This document shows positions 32,984 through 42,285 of a stretch of DNA of 64,000 nt, piece after piece. The position numbers were made by a program, and so were the translations under genes. This DNA is from VGDP01 sp964530335 (lineage in GTDB: Bacteria; Pseudomonadota; Alphaproteobacteria; SP197). The DNA is taken from the NCBI GenBank assembly GCA_964530335.1, contig CAZGYG010000007.1, positions 1-64,000 on the forward strand. The letters run 5' to 3'. The notes beneath the pieces were generated by a model, which saw only the letters and a list, made by a program, of their open reading frames with translations, was not told the DNA's origin and searched no databases. Position 1 is the first letter of the stretch. Every line of letters starts with the position of its first letter.

Positions 32984-34459
32984 ATGCGCCTCGTCGTCGC
33001 CATGATGAAGCATGAGACCAACACGTTCTCGCCGGTGCCGACGCCGTTCGAGCGGTTCGGCGGCCGGGGCGCGCATTTCGGCGCCGCCGCGCGCGACGCC
33101 TACGCCGGCACCAACACGCCGTTCGCGGCGTACCTGGACCTGGCGCGCCAGGCCGGAGCGTCGGTGACGACCCCGGTGGCGGCCGAGGCCCCGCCGAGCG
33201 GCCCGGTCGAGGCGAGTGCCTACGCCCGGTTCAGCGACGCCATTTGCGAGGCGATCGACAAGGGTTGCGACGCCTGCCTGCTCGACCTGCACGGCGCCAT
33301 GGTGGCCGAGACGACCGACGACGGCGAAGGCACGCTGCTGGCGCGGATTCGCGCGCTCAGGCCCGATCTGCCGATCGCCGTGGCGCTCGACCTGCACGCC
33401 AACATGACGGACGCCATGGCGGACAACGCCACCGTCATCGCCGGCTACAAGACCTACCCTCACGTCGACATGTACGCCGCCGGCGAGCGGGCCGGACGCA
33501 TCGTGCTCGACGCCATGGCGGGGCGGTGCCGCCCGGTCATGGTCTGGGGCAACCGGCCGATGTTGCCCCACACGCTGCGCATGGCCACCCACGTGCCGCC
33601 CATGAAGGACTTGATCGAGTTGGCGCTCGCCGCCGAGGCACAAGGCTTGCTCGCCGCGACCGTGTTCGGCGGCTTCCCGTTGGCCGACATCCCCACCGCC
33701 GGCCTCAGCGTCGTGACCGTCGCGGACGGCGATCGCGCGGCGGCGCTCGGCGCCCGCGACGCGATGCTCGATGCGGCGTGGCAGCGGCGCGCGGACTTCG
33801 TTTACGGGAGCGAGCCCCTGGAGCAATCCGTGGCGCGCGCCAAGGCGCTGGACGGCGGCCCGATCCTGCTGATCGACCATGCCGACAATTGCGCTTCGGG
33901 CGGCACCCAGGACACGGTAACCGTGCTGCGCGAGGTGCTGCGCCAAGGTCTCGAGGACGTGGCCGTGTTCGCGATCTGCGACCCGGCGGCGGTGCGCGAG
34001 ATGATCGCGGCCGGCGTCGGCAACCCGGTCGAGCTGAAGCTCGGCGGCAAGGTCGCCATGCCAGCGATCGGCCGCCAGGGCGAACCGATCGAGGTCAAGG
34101 GTCGCGTGCGCGCCGTGACCGACGGCCGCTTCAAGGTGCGCGGCCCGATGGCGACCGGAACCACCATCAACATGGGACGCACCGCCGTGCTCGATACCGG
34201 CGAGGTCGAGATCGTCGTGTGCGAACGCAATACCGAGCCCTACGACCTGGGCTCGTTCCGCAGCGTCGGCATCGAGCCGACCGAACGACGGTACCTGATG
34301 CTGAAATCGCGGGTGCACTACCGCGCCGGATTCGGCCCGATCGCCCGGCACATCGTCGAATGTGACGGGGTCGGCGTCACCTCGTCGGACATGAGCCTGT
34401 TCAAGTTCGAGAAGGTGCGGCGGCCGATCTACCCGCTCGACCCGGACACCTCGGCCTAG
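32984..34459 (+). CDS. M81-family metallopeptidase (MlrC-like)
   Basis: 491 residues with the family start MRLVVAMMKHETNTFSPVPT and the putative metal motifs LLDLHGAMVAE, ALDLHANMT and YKTYPHVDMYAAGERAG. The C-terminal MlrC domain has LIDHADNCASGGTQDTVTVL and FRSVGIEPTERRYLMLKSRV. MlrC hydrolyses the linear tetrapeptide of microcystin in Sphingomonas, but most homologues act on unknown peptides. The ATG at 32984 is taken over an upstream start because the domain begins there. Confidence 0.92.
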   Translation: MRLVVAMMKHETNTFSPVPTPFERFGGRGAHFGAAARDAYAGTNTPFAAYLDLARQAGASVTTPVAAEAPPSGPVEASAYARFSDAICEAIDKGCDACLLDLHGAMVAETTDDGEGTLLARIRALRPDLPIAVALDLHANMTDAMADNATVIAGYKTYPHVDMYAAGERAGRIVLDAMAGRCRPVMVWGNRPMLPHTLRMATHVPPMKDLIELALAAEAQGLLAATVFGGFPLADIPTAGLSVVTVADGDRAAALGARDAMLDAAWQRRADFVYGSEPLEQSVARAKALDGGPILLIDHADNCASGGTQDTVTVLREVLRQGLEDVAVFAICDPAAVREMIAAGVGNPVELKLGGKVAMPAIGRQGEPIEVKGRVRAVTDGRFKVRGPMATGTTINMGRTAVLDTGEVEIVVCERNTEPYDLGSFRSVGIEPTERRYLMLKSRVHYRAGFGPIARHIVECDGVGVTSSDMSLFKFEKVRRPIYPLDPDTSA

Positions 34460-34461
34460 GG

Positions 34462-35178
34462 TCAGGTCACCGCCGGCTCGGCGGCGCCCCGGGCCTCGGG
34501 CCGGCGGTCCGGTGGCGTCAGGATGCCGCCCGAAAGCAGCAACTTGATCCCTTCCTCGGGCGTCATGCTCATCGCCATCAGGTTCTTGCGGGGGACGAAC
34601 AGCAGCAGCCCGGTCGTGGGGTTAGGCACCGTCGGCACGAACACGTTGACGACCTCGTCGGGCGTCCGGTCCTGCACCTCGCCCATGGTCCGGCCGGTCA
34701 CGAATCCCATGGCCCAGATGTCGGGCCGGAACTCGACCAGCACCACTTCGCGGAAGGTGCGCGACTTCTCCGAGAGCACGGTCTCGAACACCTGTTTGAG
34801 CGCGCCGTAGATGCTGCGCACGATGGGCATGCGGTGGACCATGCGCTCGCCGAGGTGCACGACGGTCCGCCCGAGCAAGCCGAACGACAAGGCACCGACT
34901 GCCGTCAGCATCACGACCATGACCAGGATGCCGAGCCCGGGGACGCTGAACGGCAGGTAGGTCTCCGGGTTGTAGCGCAACGGGATCATCGGCATGACGT
35001 GGCTGTCGACGAGGCCGATGAACAGGACGATCAGATAGATCGTCAGGCTGATCGGCGCGGTCACGACGATGCCGGTCAGGAAATACGTCCTCAGCCGCGT
35101 GGTCAGGCGGAACCAGTGGCGGCGCCTGGTGCCCCCGCCTCTACCGTCTTGCGCGGCCGGCTGCTCGTTCTCTGTCAT
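34462..35178 (-). CDS. DUF502 inner-membrane protein
   Basis: A 238-residue protein with two or three N-terminal transmembrane segments (YFLTGIVVTAPISLTIYLIV and LGILVMVVMLTAVGALSFGL). The DUF502 core follows: MVHRMPIVRSIYGALKQVFE, VVLVEFRPDIWAMGFVTG, VFVPTVPNPTTGLLLFVPR. Function is unknown. Its start codon overlaps an alternative start of the type III PKS on the opposite strand. Confidence 0.9.
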   Translation of the reverse strand: MTENEQPAAQDGRGGGTRRRHWFRLTTRLRTYFLTGIVVTAPISLTIYLIVLFIGLVDSHVMPMIPLRYNPETYLPFSVPGLGILVMVVMLTAVGALSFGLLGRTVVHLGERMVHRMPIVRSIYGALKQVFETVLSEKSRTFREVVLVEFRPDIWAMGFVTGRTMGEVQDRTPDEVVNVFVPTVPNPTTGLLLFVPRKNLMAMSMTPEEGIKLLLSGGILTPPDRRPEARGAAEPAVT

Positions 35179-35281
35179 GGATCACAACGACGTGACGACG
35201 TTTTGCGATGTCCACTATGGCGGGACGCGCGGCCTCGTAGCAAGCTGGGCGTTGAACTCCTTGGTTCATCGGGTGCCCGCC

Positions 35282-36334
35282 GTGACCGAACCCGCTCCTG
35301 CCCGGCTGGTCGCGCTGGCGACGGCAACGCCGGATCATGTGTTGGCCCAGGACGATGTCGCCCGGGCGGGTCTTGCGCTGTTCGAAGGTGTGCTCGGCAG
35401 CCCGGACCGCTCGGCCGCCGTCTACCACAACGCGGCCATCGCGACCCGGCGTTCCACCGTGCCGATCGAGTGGTATCTCGAGCCCCACGGCTTCGCCGAG
35501 CGCAACGAGCTCTACCTGCGCCACGCGGTCGATCTGGCCGCGCGCGCCGCCGACCGCGCGCTCGGCGATGCCGGCCTCGACTACGCCCGCGTCGACGCCA
35601 TAGTCGCAGTCTCGAGCTCCGGCATCGCGACGCCGAGCCTGGATGCCCTGGTGATGGAGCAGCGCCCGTTCCGGCGCGACGTGGAACGGTTGCCCGTGTT
35701 CGGGCTCGGCTGTGCCGGCGGGGTGCTCGGCCTGGCCCGCGCCGCCGCGCTCGGTCTCGCCCGGCCGGGTTCGACGGTCCTGCTCCTGGTCGTCGAGTTG
35801 TGCGGTTTGACGTTCCGTCACGCCGACCGGTCCAAGAGCAACCTGATCGCGAGCGCGCTGTTCGGCGATGGCGCCGCGGCCGCCGTCGTCTCGACCGCCG
35901 GAGAGGGTCCGCGCCTGACCGCGTGGGGCGAGCACACCTGGCCCCGGTCGCTCGACATCATGGGCTGGTCCGTGACCGACGACGGCTTCGGCGTGCTGTT
36001 CTCGCGCGACATCCCGGCGCTGATCCGGCGCGATTACCGGGCGGTGGCCGATGCCTTCCTCGCCCGACACGGCCTGTCGTTCGACGCCATCGATGCCGTC
36101 ATCTGCCATCCCGGCGGCGCCAAGGTCGTCGACGCGCTGGAACAGGCGCTCGGCCTCGCTTCCGGCGCGCTCGAGGACAGCCGCGCCGTGCTCGCCGAGT
36201 TCGGCAACATGTCCGCGGCCTCGGTGCTGTTCGTGCTGGCCCGCGCGCTGCGGCGGGGACAGGCGGGGCGCCTGCTGCTGTCGTCGTTGGGCCCCGGCTT
36301 CACGGCCGCCTTCCTGGTCGCGGAGGCGCGGTGA
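35282..36334 (+). CDS. Type III polyketide synthase (chalcone/alkylpyrone-synthase-like)
   Basis: Homodimeric ketosynthase that extends acyl-CoA starters with malonyl-CoA. With the GTG at 35282 it is 350 residues. The catalytic triad is Cys144 in FGLGCAGGVLGLARA, His276 in AVICHPGGAKVVDALE and Asn309 in EFGNMSAASVLFVL; LLSSLGPGFTAAF is the conserved GPG loop. An ATG at 35177 would add 35 residues but overlaps the DUF502 start, so GTG is preferred. It overlaps the ICMT-like gene by 4 bp, matching bpsA-bpsB and srsA-srsB pairs that make alkylpyrones or alkylresorcinols. Confidence 0.93.
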   Translation: MTEPAPARLVALATATPDHVLAQDDVARAGLALFEGVLGSPDRSAAVYHNAAIATRRSTVPIEWYLEPHGFAERNELYLRHAVDLAARAADRALGDAGLDYARVDAIVAVSSSGIATPSLDALVMEQRPFRRDVERLPVFGLGCAGGVLGLARAAALGLARPGSTVLLLVVELCGLTFRHADRSKSNLIASALFGDGAAAAVVSTAGEGPRLTAWGEHTWPRSLDIMGWSVTDDGFGVLFSRDIPALIRRDYRAVADAFLARHGLSFDAIDAVICHPGGAKVVDALEQALGLASGALEDSRAVLAEFGNMSAASVLFVLARALRRGQAGRLLLSSLGPGFTAAFLVAEAR

Positions 36335-36840
36335 CGGCGGGCATCGTCCTGGTCGGGTTGGTCGCCGCCCAACGCCTGGCCGAACTGACCTTGGCCGGGC
36401 GCAACGCGCGCCGGCTCAGGGCGGCGGGCGCGAACGAGGCCGGCCGCGCCCACTACCCGGTCATGGTGGCATTCCATGCCGCCTGGTTAGCCGCCAATTT
36501 CCTCGTCGCGCTGGATACGGCGCGCTTCGACGCGGTGGCCCTGGCGGTGTTCGCCGCGCTGCAGGTGGGACGGTTGTGGGTGATCGCCACGCTGGGCGCG
36601 CGCTGGACAACCCGGATTCTTGTCGCCAGCGGCCGGCCGCTGGTGCGGCGCGGGCCGTACCGCTGGCTCGACCATCCGAATTACCTGATCGTCGCCGGCG
36701 AGATCGCCGCGCTGCCCATGGTGCTCGGCGCGTGGCCGGTCGCGCTCGTCTTCTCGGCCCTGCACGTTCCCCTGATGGTCCACCGCATCCGAACCGAGGA
36801 CGCGGCGCTCGAGGCCGCCGGGCTCAGGGAATTGCGATGA
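36331..36840 (+). CDS. Isoprenylcysteine carboxyl methyltransferase-family protein
   Basis: A 169-residue integral membrane methyltransferase with GTG start. The SAM-binding tail motifs VRRGPYRWLDHPNYLIVAGE and HRIRTEDAALEAAG are typical of the bacterial ICMT family. Coupling to the type III PKS suggests O-methylation of its alkylpyrone or resorcinol product, as for BpsB. Its 3' end overlaps the convergent Mth938 gene by 17 bp. Confidence 0.88.
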   Translation: MTAGIVLVGLVAAQRLAELTLAGRNARRLRAAGANEAGRAHYPVMVAFHAAWLAANFLVALDTARFDAVALAVFAALQVGRLWVIATLGARWTTRILVASGRPLVRRGPYRWLDHPNYLIVAGEIAALPMVLGAWPVALVFSALHVPLMVHRIRTEDAALEAAGLRELR

Positions 36841-37198
36841 GCGCGGCGGCCGCGCGCCGATTCTCGCCCACCAGCACGTTGAAGGTGCGGCACGCCGCCC
36901 CCGTGGCCATGGCTTCGAGCGCCAGGCGCCGGTCTCGCGCCGCCCGCTGGATGTCCTCGGGCACCGGCGCGGCGTCGGCGCCGCAGCCCAGCACGAGAAT
37001 GTCGAGGTCCGCGGCGTCGAGGATCGGGCCGAGGTTCGCCACCGTCGCCTCGGCGATGTCGCGCACCGGCCAGCCGATGATCCGATCGGGCAGCACCAGG
37101 ACGGAACCCACGTGGGTCCGCCCGCCGACGCGGAACCCGCCCGCCCCATAGCTCTCGATCACGGGTCGCCCGGCACCGCCGAGCGGAAGGATCTCCAC
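36824..37198 (-). CDS. Mth938/NDUFAF3-domain protein
   Basis: A 124-residue protein of the Mth938 fold (related to mitochondrial complex I assembly factor NDUFAF3). Visible blocks are VIESYGAGGFRVGGRTHVGS, LVLGCGADAAPVPEDIQ and ACRTFNVLVGENRRAAAALI. It is the last gene after secF (6-bp gap), a linkage conserved in Alphaproteobacteria. Precise bacterial function is unproven. Confidence 0.9.
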   Translation of the reverse strand: MEILPLGGAGRPVIESYGAGGFRVGGRTHVGSVLVLPDRIIGWPVRDIAEATVANLGPILDAADLDILVLGCGADAAPVPEDIQRAARDRRLALEAMATGAACRTFNVLVGENRRAAAALIAIP

Positions 37199-37204
37199 GG
37201 CCGC

Positions 37205-38149
37205 CTACGGTGACGCCGGCGCCGCGGGCTTCGGTTCCGCCGCGCCCCGCCGCACCCCGGTGTAAAGCAACACCGGCGCCGCGATGTAGATCGACGAGTA
37301 CGTGCCGACGATGACGCCCCAGATCATCGCCAGCGTGAACCCCGCGATGACCTCGCCGCCGAAGACATAAAGCGCGGCGAGCGCGAGCAGCGTGGAGCCG
37401 CCGGTCATGATCGTGCGCGACAACGTCTCGTTGACGCTCAGGTCGAGCAGGTCCGGCAAAGGCATCTGCTTGAACTTGCGCAGGTTCTCCCGCACCCGGT
37501 CGAAGATGACCACCGTGTCGTTCATCGAGTAGCCGATGATGGTCAGCAACGCCGCGATGATGGTCAGGTTGAACTCGATCTGAAACAGCGCGAACAGCCC
37601 CAGCGTCAGCGCCACGTCGTGGACCAGCGCCAGCACGGCGCCGATGCCGAACTGCCATTCGAAACGGAACCAGATGTAGACCATCATCGCCGCGATCGAG
37701 GCGATGACCGCGATGGCGCCCGCCTGGACCAGCTCGCCGCTGACCTGCGGCCCGACGGATTCGACCCTGCGGAATTCCAGATCGACGCCGAGCGCCCGGA
37801 CAAGCGCGGCCCGCGCCGTCTCGATCGCCCGCTGCTGCGCCTCCTCGCCGCCTTCCTGGCGTTGCACGCGGACCAGCACGTCGGTCGGCTGGCCGAACTC
37901 CTGCAAGGCGACCTCGCCCAGGTCGATCGAGCCCATGGCCGAGCGGAGCTCGTCGAGCGCGACCGGCGCGTCGTCGCGGATTTCGATCAGGATGCCGCCG
38001 CGGAAATCGATGCCGAAGTTGAGCCCGGCCAGGGCAACGAGCAATGCCGAGGCCAGCGCGCCCGCGGCCGACAGGACGAAGAACACGTGGCGCCGGGCGA
38101 TGAACCGGATCTTCGGCGTGGCGGGCAGTGGTCGGATCGGCTTGTACAT
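37205..38149 (-). CDS. secF: Protein translocase subunit SecF
   Basis: 314 residues, with the N-terminal amphipathic and TM1 region (FFVLSAAGALASALLVALAG), the signature GIDFRGGILIEIR, a periplasmic domain and five C-terminal TM segments including YSMNDTVVIFDRVRENLRK. SecDF uses the proton gradient to assist SecYEG export. It follows secD by 9 bp. Confidence 0.97.
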   Translation of the reverse strand: MYKPIRPLPATPKIRFIARRHVFFVLSAAGALASALLVALAGLNFGIDFRGGILIEIRDDAPVALDELRSAMGSIDLGEVALQEFGQPTDVLVRVQRQEGGEEAQQRAIETARAALVRALGVDLEFRRVESVGPQVSGELVQAGAIAVIASIAAMMVYIWFRFEWQFGIGAVLALVHDVALTLGLFALFQIEFNLTIIAALLTIIGYSMNDTVVIFDRVRENLRKFKQMPLPDLLDLSVNETLSRTIMTGGSTLLALAALYVFGGEVIAGFTLAMIWGVIVGTYSSIYIAAPVLLYTGVRRGAAEPKPAAPASP

Positions 38150-38158
38150 GGGCGAACG

Positions 38159-39736
38159 CTAAATCGGGATCGTCTTGGGCCGCGCCCGGCGCAGCCAGGT
38201 GGCGACGATCAGGCGGCTGAGTGTGACGGCGGTGAACACCGACGTCGCCAGGCCGAGCGACAGGGTTACGCCGAACCCCTTCACCGGCCCCGAACCCAGG
38301 CCGAACATCAGCAGCGCCGCGATCAGGGTCGTGAGGTTGGAATCGATGATCGTCGTCATGGCGCGCCGGTAGCCCGCCTCGATCGCCGAGATCGGCGTCC
38401 GTCCCAGCGTCAGCTCCTCGCGGATGCGTTCGAAGATCAGCACGTTGGCGTCGACCGCCATGCCAAGCGTCAGAACGATCCCGGCGATGCCGGGCAGCGT
38501 CAGGGTGGCCTGCAAGAGCGTCAGCGCGGCGATCAGCAGGATGCCGTTCGCGCCCAGCGCGATCACGGCGACGATCCCGAACAGGCCGTAGAACACGACC
38601 ATGAACAGGGCGACCAGGATGACGGCGATGATCGAGGCGACGATGCCCGCCCGGATCGAATCCGCGCCGAGCCCCGGCCCCACCGAACGTTCCTCGATCA
38701 CGGTCAGCGGCGCGGGCAGCGCGCCAGCGCGCAGCAGCAGGGCCAGATCGGTCGCCGCCTGGACCGTGAAGCTGCCGCTGATGACGCCGCTGCCGCCGGT
38801 GATCGGCTCGCGGATGACCGGCGCGCTGATGACCCGGCCGTCGAGCACGATGGCCATGCGCTGCCCGGTGTTCTGGGTCGTCGCCTCGCCGAACCGACGC
38901 GCGCCCGCGGAATCGAACTGGAACGAGACGACCGGCTGCCCCTGCTGGAACGAGGGCTGGGCATTGACCAGGTTCTCGCCGGTCACCATGCGCTCCTTGC
39001 GTATGACGAGCATGAGGGCGTTGCCCTGGGCGTCGCGATCGTCCTCCGAGGGCAGCAGCTCGGAGCCCAGCGGCAGTTGCCCCTTCATCGCCTGCTGCAC
39101 GGTGACCGTGGGATCGAGCAGGCGGAACTCGAGCAGCGCGGTCTTGCCGATCAGCCGCTTGATGCGCTCGGGGTCGTCGACCCCAGGAAGCTGCACCAGG
39201 ATGCGCGCTCCGCCTTGGCGCTGGATGGTCGGCTCGCGCGTTCCGGTCTCGTCGATGCGCCGGCGCACGATCTCGATCGACTGGTCGACGATCGCGGTCC
39301 GGCGCGTCACGAGCGCCGCCTCCGTGAACCCGATCGAGACGCCGCCCGCGTCGTCGATCGCCACGTCCACGTCCGGGTCGATATCGCCGATGGTCTCGCG
39401 CGCGGCCTCGATCTGGCCCGGGTCACGCAAGGTCAGGACGACGAGGCCGCCGCGCACGCCGAGCCCGGTGTAGCCGAGATCCGCCTTGCGCATCGCCTTG
39501 CGCACCTCGTTTTCCAGGGCCCTCAGGCGCTCGGCGATGGCCGTGTCGACCTCGATCTCGAGCAGCAGGTGCGCGCCGCCCTGGAGATCGAGCCCGAGCT
39601 GAACCTGGCTGGCCGGCAGCCACGACGGCATCGCCTCGACCAGCGCGCGGGGGAACATGTTGGGCAAGGCGATGACCAGCCCGAGCGCGCAGGTCGCGAG
39701 AACCACGACGATCTTCCAGCGCGGGAAGACGAGCAT
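38159..39736 (-). CDS. secD: Protein translocase subunit SecD
   Basis: 525 residues. TM1 is followed by LGLDLQGGAHLLLEIEVDTA, the P1 periplasmic head with RIKRLIGKTALLEFRLLD, and the C-terminal RND-like membrane bundle with GIAGIVLTLGMAVDANVLIF and ERIREEL. Partner of SecF and YajC; the three genes are consecutive on this strand. Confidence 0.97.
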   Translation of the reverse strand: MLVFPRWKIVVVLATCALGLVIALPNMFPRALVEAMPSWLPASQVQLGLDLQGGAHLLLEIEVDTAIAERLRALENEVRKAMRKADLGYTGLGVRGGLVVLTLRDPGQIEAARETIGDIDPDVDVAIDDAGGVSIGFTEAALVTRRTAIVDQSIEIVRRRIDETGTREPTIQRQGGARILVQLPGVDDPERIKRLIGKTALLEFRLLDPTVTVQQAMKGQLPLGSELLPSEDDRDAQGNALMLVIRKERMVTGENLVNAQPSFQQGQPVVSFQFDSAGARRFGEATTQNTGQRMAIVLDGRVISAPVIREPITGGSGVISGSFTVQAATDLALLLRAGALPAPLTVIEERSVGPGLGADSIRAGIVASIIAVILVALFMVVFYGLFGIVAVIALGANGILLIAALTLLQATLTLPGIAGIVLTLGMAVDANVLIFERIREELTLGRTPISAIEAGYRRAMTTIIDSNLTTLIAALLMFGLGSGPVKGFGVTLSLGLATSVFTAVTLSRLIVATWLRRARPKTIPI

Positions 39737-39766
39737 CGCAAGGAGACCCAGGCGCGCCGCGGACGG

Positions 39767-40156
39767 TCAGTTCGACTTCTCGACCGTTTTCTCGTCGCCA
39801 CCGTCCTTGGACTCCTTGGACTCCGCCTCGCCCGCCCCCTGGGGTTCGGGCCGCGCGATGACCTCGGCGATGGTGCTCTGGGCGATCTTGACCTTCACGT
39901 TGGGCGCGATCTCGACGTAGCAGACGTTGCCGCCCTCGATGCGGGCGACCCGGCCGTACAGCCCACCCCCGGTCAAAACCTGGTCGCCGCGCTTCAGGTT
40001 GGCGACCATCTCCTTGTGCTGCTTCATCTTCTTCTGCTGCGGGCGGAACACCAGCAGCCAGAACACGCCGAACATCAGGGCGATCGGCAGCACGAAGCTG
40101 AACATATCGCCCGAAGACGCACCGGCGTCCTGGGCGAAGGCCGGTGAGATGAACAT
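39767..40156 (-). CDS. yajC: Preprotein translocase accessory subunit YajC
   Basis: 129 residues. One TM segment (FVLPIALMFGVFWLLVFRPQ) is followed by KKMKQHKEMVANLKRGDQVL and TGGGLYGRVARIEG. The acidic and Gly-rich tail ends KESKDGGDEKTVEKSN. First gene of the yajC-secD-secF-Mth938 operon, divergent from the DUF815 gene. Confidence 0.96.
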   Translation of the reverse strand: MFISPAFAQDAGASSGDMFSFVLPIALMFGVFWLLVFRPQQKKMKQHKEMVANLKRGDQVLTGGGLYGRVARIEGGNVCYVEIAPNVKVKIAQSTIAEVIARPEPQGAGEAESKESKDGGDEKTVEKSN

Positions 40157-40284
40157 CGGCGGACCCTCTTTCGGAAAGCGGAGTGCGGACTATAGCCACG
40201 CACCGCCGTTTTGCAACCGGCGCCCGGATTGGACCGGGTAACGACGCGTGTTAGCCTTGCCGTCCCGCTTGGCGTGATGTGACC

Positions 40285-41151
40285 ATGGACGACTCGGGCA
40301 TCGAAGCATCCCACGCCGCCGTGCTGCGGCGTATCGCCGAGGCGCTGGAACGCCTGGCGCCCCCGCCCGCCGTCGGCTCCGGCTTGGGGCAGGCGGACGC
40401 CTTCATCTGGCACGCGGACAGCGGCGTCCTTAGCCCGGTCCCGGAGGTCAGCCGCGTGCCGCTCGCGCTGCTCAAGGGCATAGACCGGGTGCGCGACATC
40501 CTGCTCGACAACACGCGCCGTTTCGCGCTCGGCCTGCCGGCGAACAACGCGCTGCTGTGGGGTGCCAGAGGCATGGGCAAGAGCTCGCTGATCAAGGCCG
40601 TGCACGACGCGGTCAACCGCGAGCGACCGCGCGCGCTGGCCCTGGTCGAAATCCACCGCGAGGACACGCCGACCCTGCCGCGCCTGCTGGCGCTGCTGCG
40701 CGCCTCGCCGCGCCGCTGCATCGTGTTGTGCGACGACCTGTCGTTCACGACCGAGGACGCCTCGTACAAGTCGCTCAAGGCGATCCTCGAGGGCGGCATC
40801 GAGGGGCGCCCGGACAACATCCTGTTCTACGCCACGTCGAACCGCCGCCACCTGATGCCGAGGGAGATGGTCGAGAACGAGCGCTCGACGGCGATCAGCC
40901 CCGCCGAGGCGGTGGAGGAGAAGGTCTCGCTGTCGGACCGTTTCGGGCTATGGCTCGGTTTCCACGGCTGCACCCAGGACATCTATCTGGCGATCGTCGA
41001 AGGCTACGTCGGCCATTTCGGGCTCGCCTGCCCGCCGGATGCGTTGCGCGCCGAGGCGATCGAGTGGGCGGCGACGCGCGGCGCGCGCTCCGGCCGGGTC
41101 GCCTGGCAGTTCGTCCAGGACCTGGCCGGCAGGCTGGGACAGCGGGTTTAG
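40285..41151 (+). CDS. DUF815 AAA-type ATPase
   Basis: 288 residues. Walker A WGARGMGKSSLIKAV, Walker B-like CIVLCDDLSFTTED, and a sensor-like ILFYATSNRRHLMPREMVEN are all present. DUF815 proteins are AAA+ ATPases of unknown function. The gene is divergent from yajC and convergent with nlpD in many Alphaproteobacteria, as here. An alternative GTG start lies two codons upstream. Confidence 0.93.
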   Translation: MDDSGIEASHAAVLRRIAEALERLAPPPAVGSGLGQADAFIWHADSGVLSPVPEVSRVPLALLKGIDRVRDILLDNTRRFALGLPANNALLWGARGMGKSSLIKAVHDAVNRERPRALALVEIHREDTPTLPRLLALLRASPRRCIVLCDDLSFTTEDASYKSLKAILEGGIEGRPDNILFYATSNRRHLMPREMVENERSTAISPAEAVEEKVSLSDRFGLWLGFHGCTQDIYLAIVEGYVGHFGLACPPDALRAEAIEWAATRGARSGRVAWQFVQDLAGRLGQRV

Positions 41152-41160
41152 CCGGCGGGT

Positions 41161-42285
41161 TCAGTTGACCGCCAGGTACGGCACCGGGTCGACCGGCTCG
41201 TTGCCCTTGCGGATCTCGAAGTGGCTCTGGGGCTCGGACACGCTGCCGGTGGCGCCGACCCGGGCGATCTGTTGCCCCCGCGCGACCCGATCGCCCTTCT
41301 CGACCAGCAACGTCTCGTTGTGCGCGTAGGCGGTGGCCCAGCCGTCGGCGTGGCGGAGCAGCACCAAGTTGCCGAAACCGGGAATCTCGTTCCCCGCGTA
41401 GACCACGACCCCATTCTCGGCGGCGAGCACCGGGGCGCCGCGCGGCGCGGCGATGTTGATGCCGTCGTTGTTCAGCCCTTCTGGCTTAGGCCCGAAGGTC
41501 GAGATGACCTTGCCCTGAACCGGCCAGGCGAACTTGCCTTCCGAGAGCGGCGCGGGCTGGGGCACGGCGGCGGTGGAAGTTGCCGGCTCTGGGGCCGGCT
41601 CTGGGGCCGGCTCTGGGGCCGGCTCTAGGGCCGGCTCTGGGACCGGCTCGGGGGCCGGCGCGGGCAGCGGGTCGGGCTCGGGCACGGCTTCCTCGGACGC
41701 GATCGGCTCGGGTGGCGGCGCGGGCGTGGCTTCGATGGCGGATGGCGCGGCCGGCGCCGGCTCGGTTGGCGCCTGGGTGACGCCCGCCTCCGCGACGGCC
41801 ACCTGGGCGACGGCCGGCTGGGTGACGGCAATTCCCGCGAGCGGGATTTTCAGGCGCTGGCCGATCTTGACGATGTATGGCTCGGCCAGGCCGTTGAGCT
41901 GGGCGAGAGAGCGCATCGAGACCCCAAACCGTCGGGCGATCGCCGTCAGGGTATCGCCTGGCACAACGTCGTAGAGGCGCTCCTCGGGCAGCCCGAGCGT
42001 TTGGCCGATGCTCAAGATATACGGTGGCACCAAGCCGTTGAGCTCGATCAGGCCCCGCACCGATACCCCGGAACGCCGCGCGATCGCGTAGACGGTATCG
42101 CCCGCCTCGACGATGACGCTGCCGCCGACCGTGGTGCCCGGTTTCGCCGCCGGCAGCGGCGGCGCGCCGTCCGCCGCCGGCTCCAGCGCGGTCGTGCCGC
42201 TCACGACCGGCGCCGGGGCCTGGGAGCCGCAGGCGGCCAGGCCCGACACCGCGATCGCGGCAAGGACGGCGGTCACGCGGTTCAC
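41161..42285 (-). CDS. NlpD-like LysM/M23 lipoprotein with degenerate peptidase site
   Basis: 374 residues with GTG start. The lipoprotein signal ends SGLAACGSQ. Two LysM domains follow (VIVEAGDTVYAIARRSGVSV and DVVPGDTLTAIARRFGVSMR), then a long Pro/Glu/Ala linker with EPAP repeats and a C-terminal M23 domain. The metal-site His and Asp of LytM are lost (NDGINIAAP instead of HxGxD) and SHFEIR replaces HLHFEIR. It is therefore probably an amidase activator like NlpD/EnvC, not an active endopeptidase. The start overlaps the pcm stop by 4 bp. Confidence 0.9.
   Translation of the reverse strand: MNRVTAVLAAIAVSGLAACGSQAPAPVVSGTTALEPAADGAPPLPAAKPGTTVGGSVIVEAGDTVYAIARRSGVSVRGLIELNGLVPPYILSIGQTLGLPEERLYDVVPGDTLTAIARRFGVSMRSLAQLNGLAEPYIVKIGQRLKIPLAGIAVTQPAVAQVAVAEAGVTQAPTEPAPAAPSAIEATPAPPPEPIASEEAVPEPDPLPAPAPEPVPEPALEPAPEPAPEPAPEPATSTAAVPQPAPLSEGKFAWPVQGKVISTFGPKPEGLNNDGINIAAPRGAPVLAAENGVVVYAGNEIPGFGNLVLLRHADGWATAYAHNETLLVEKGDRVARGQQIARVGATGSVSEPQSHFEIRKGNEPVDPVPYLAVN

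Noticed and set aside
35177..35281. Longer type III PKS starting at ATG 35177
   Set aside because: The additional residues do not resemble the family, and the start would overlap the DUF502 start codon, leaving no promoter space.
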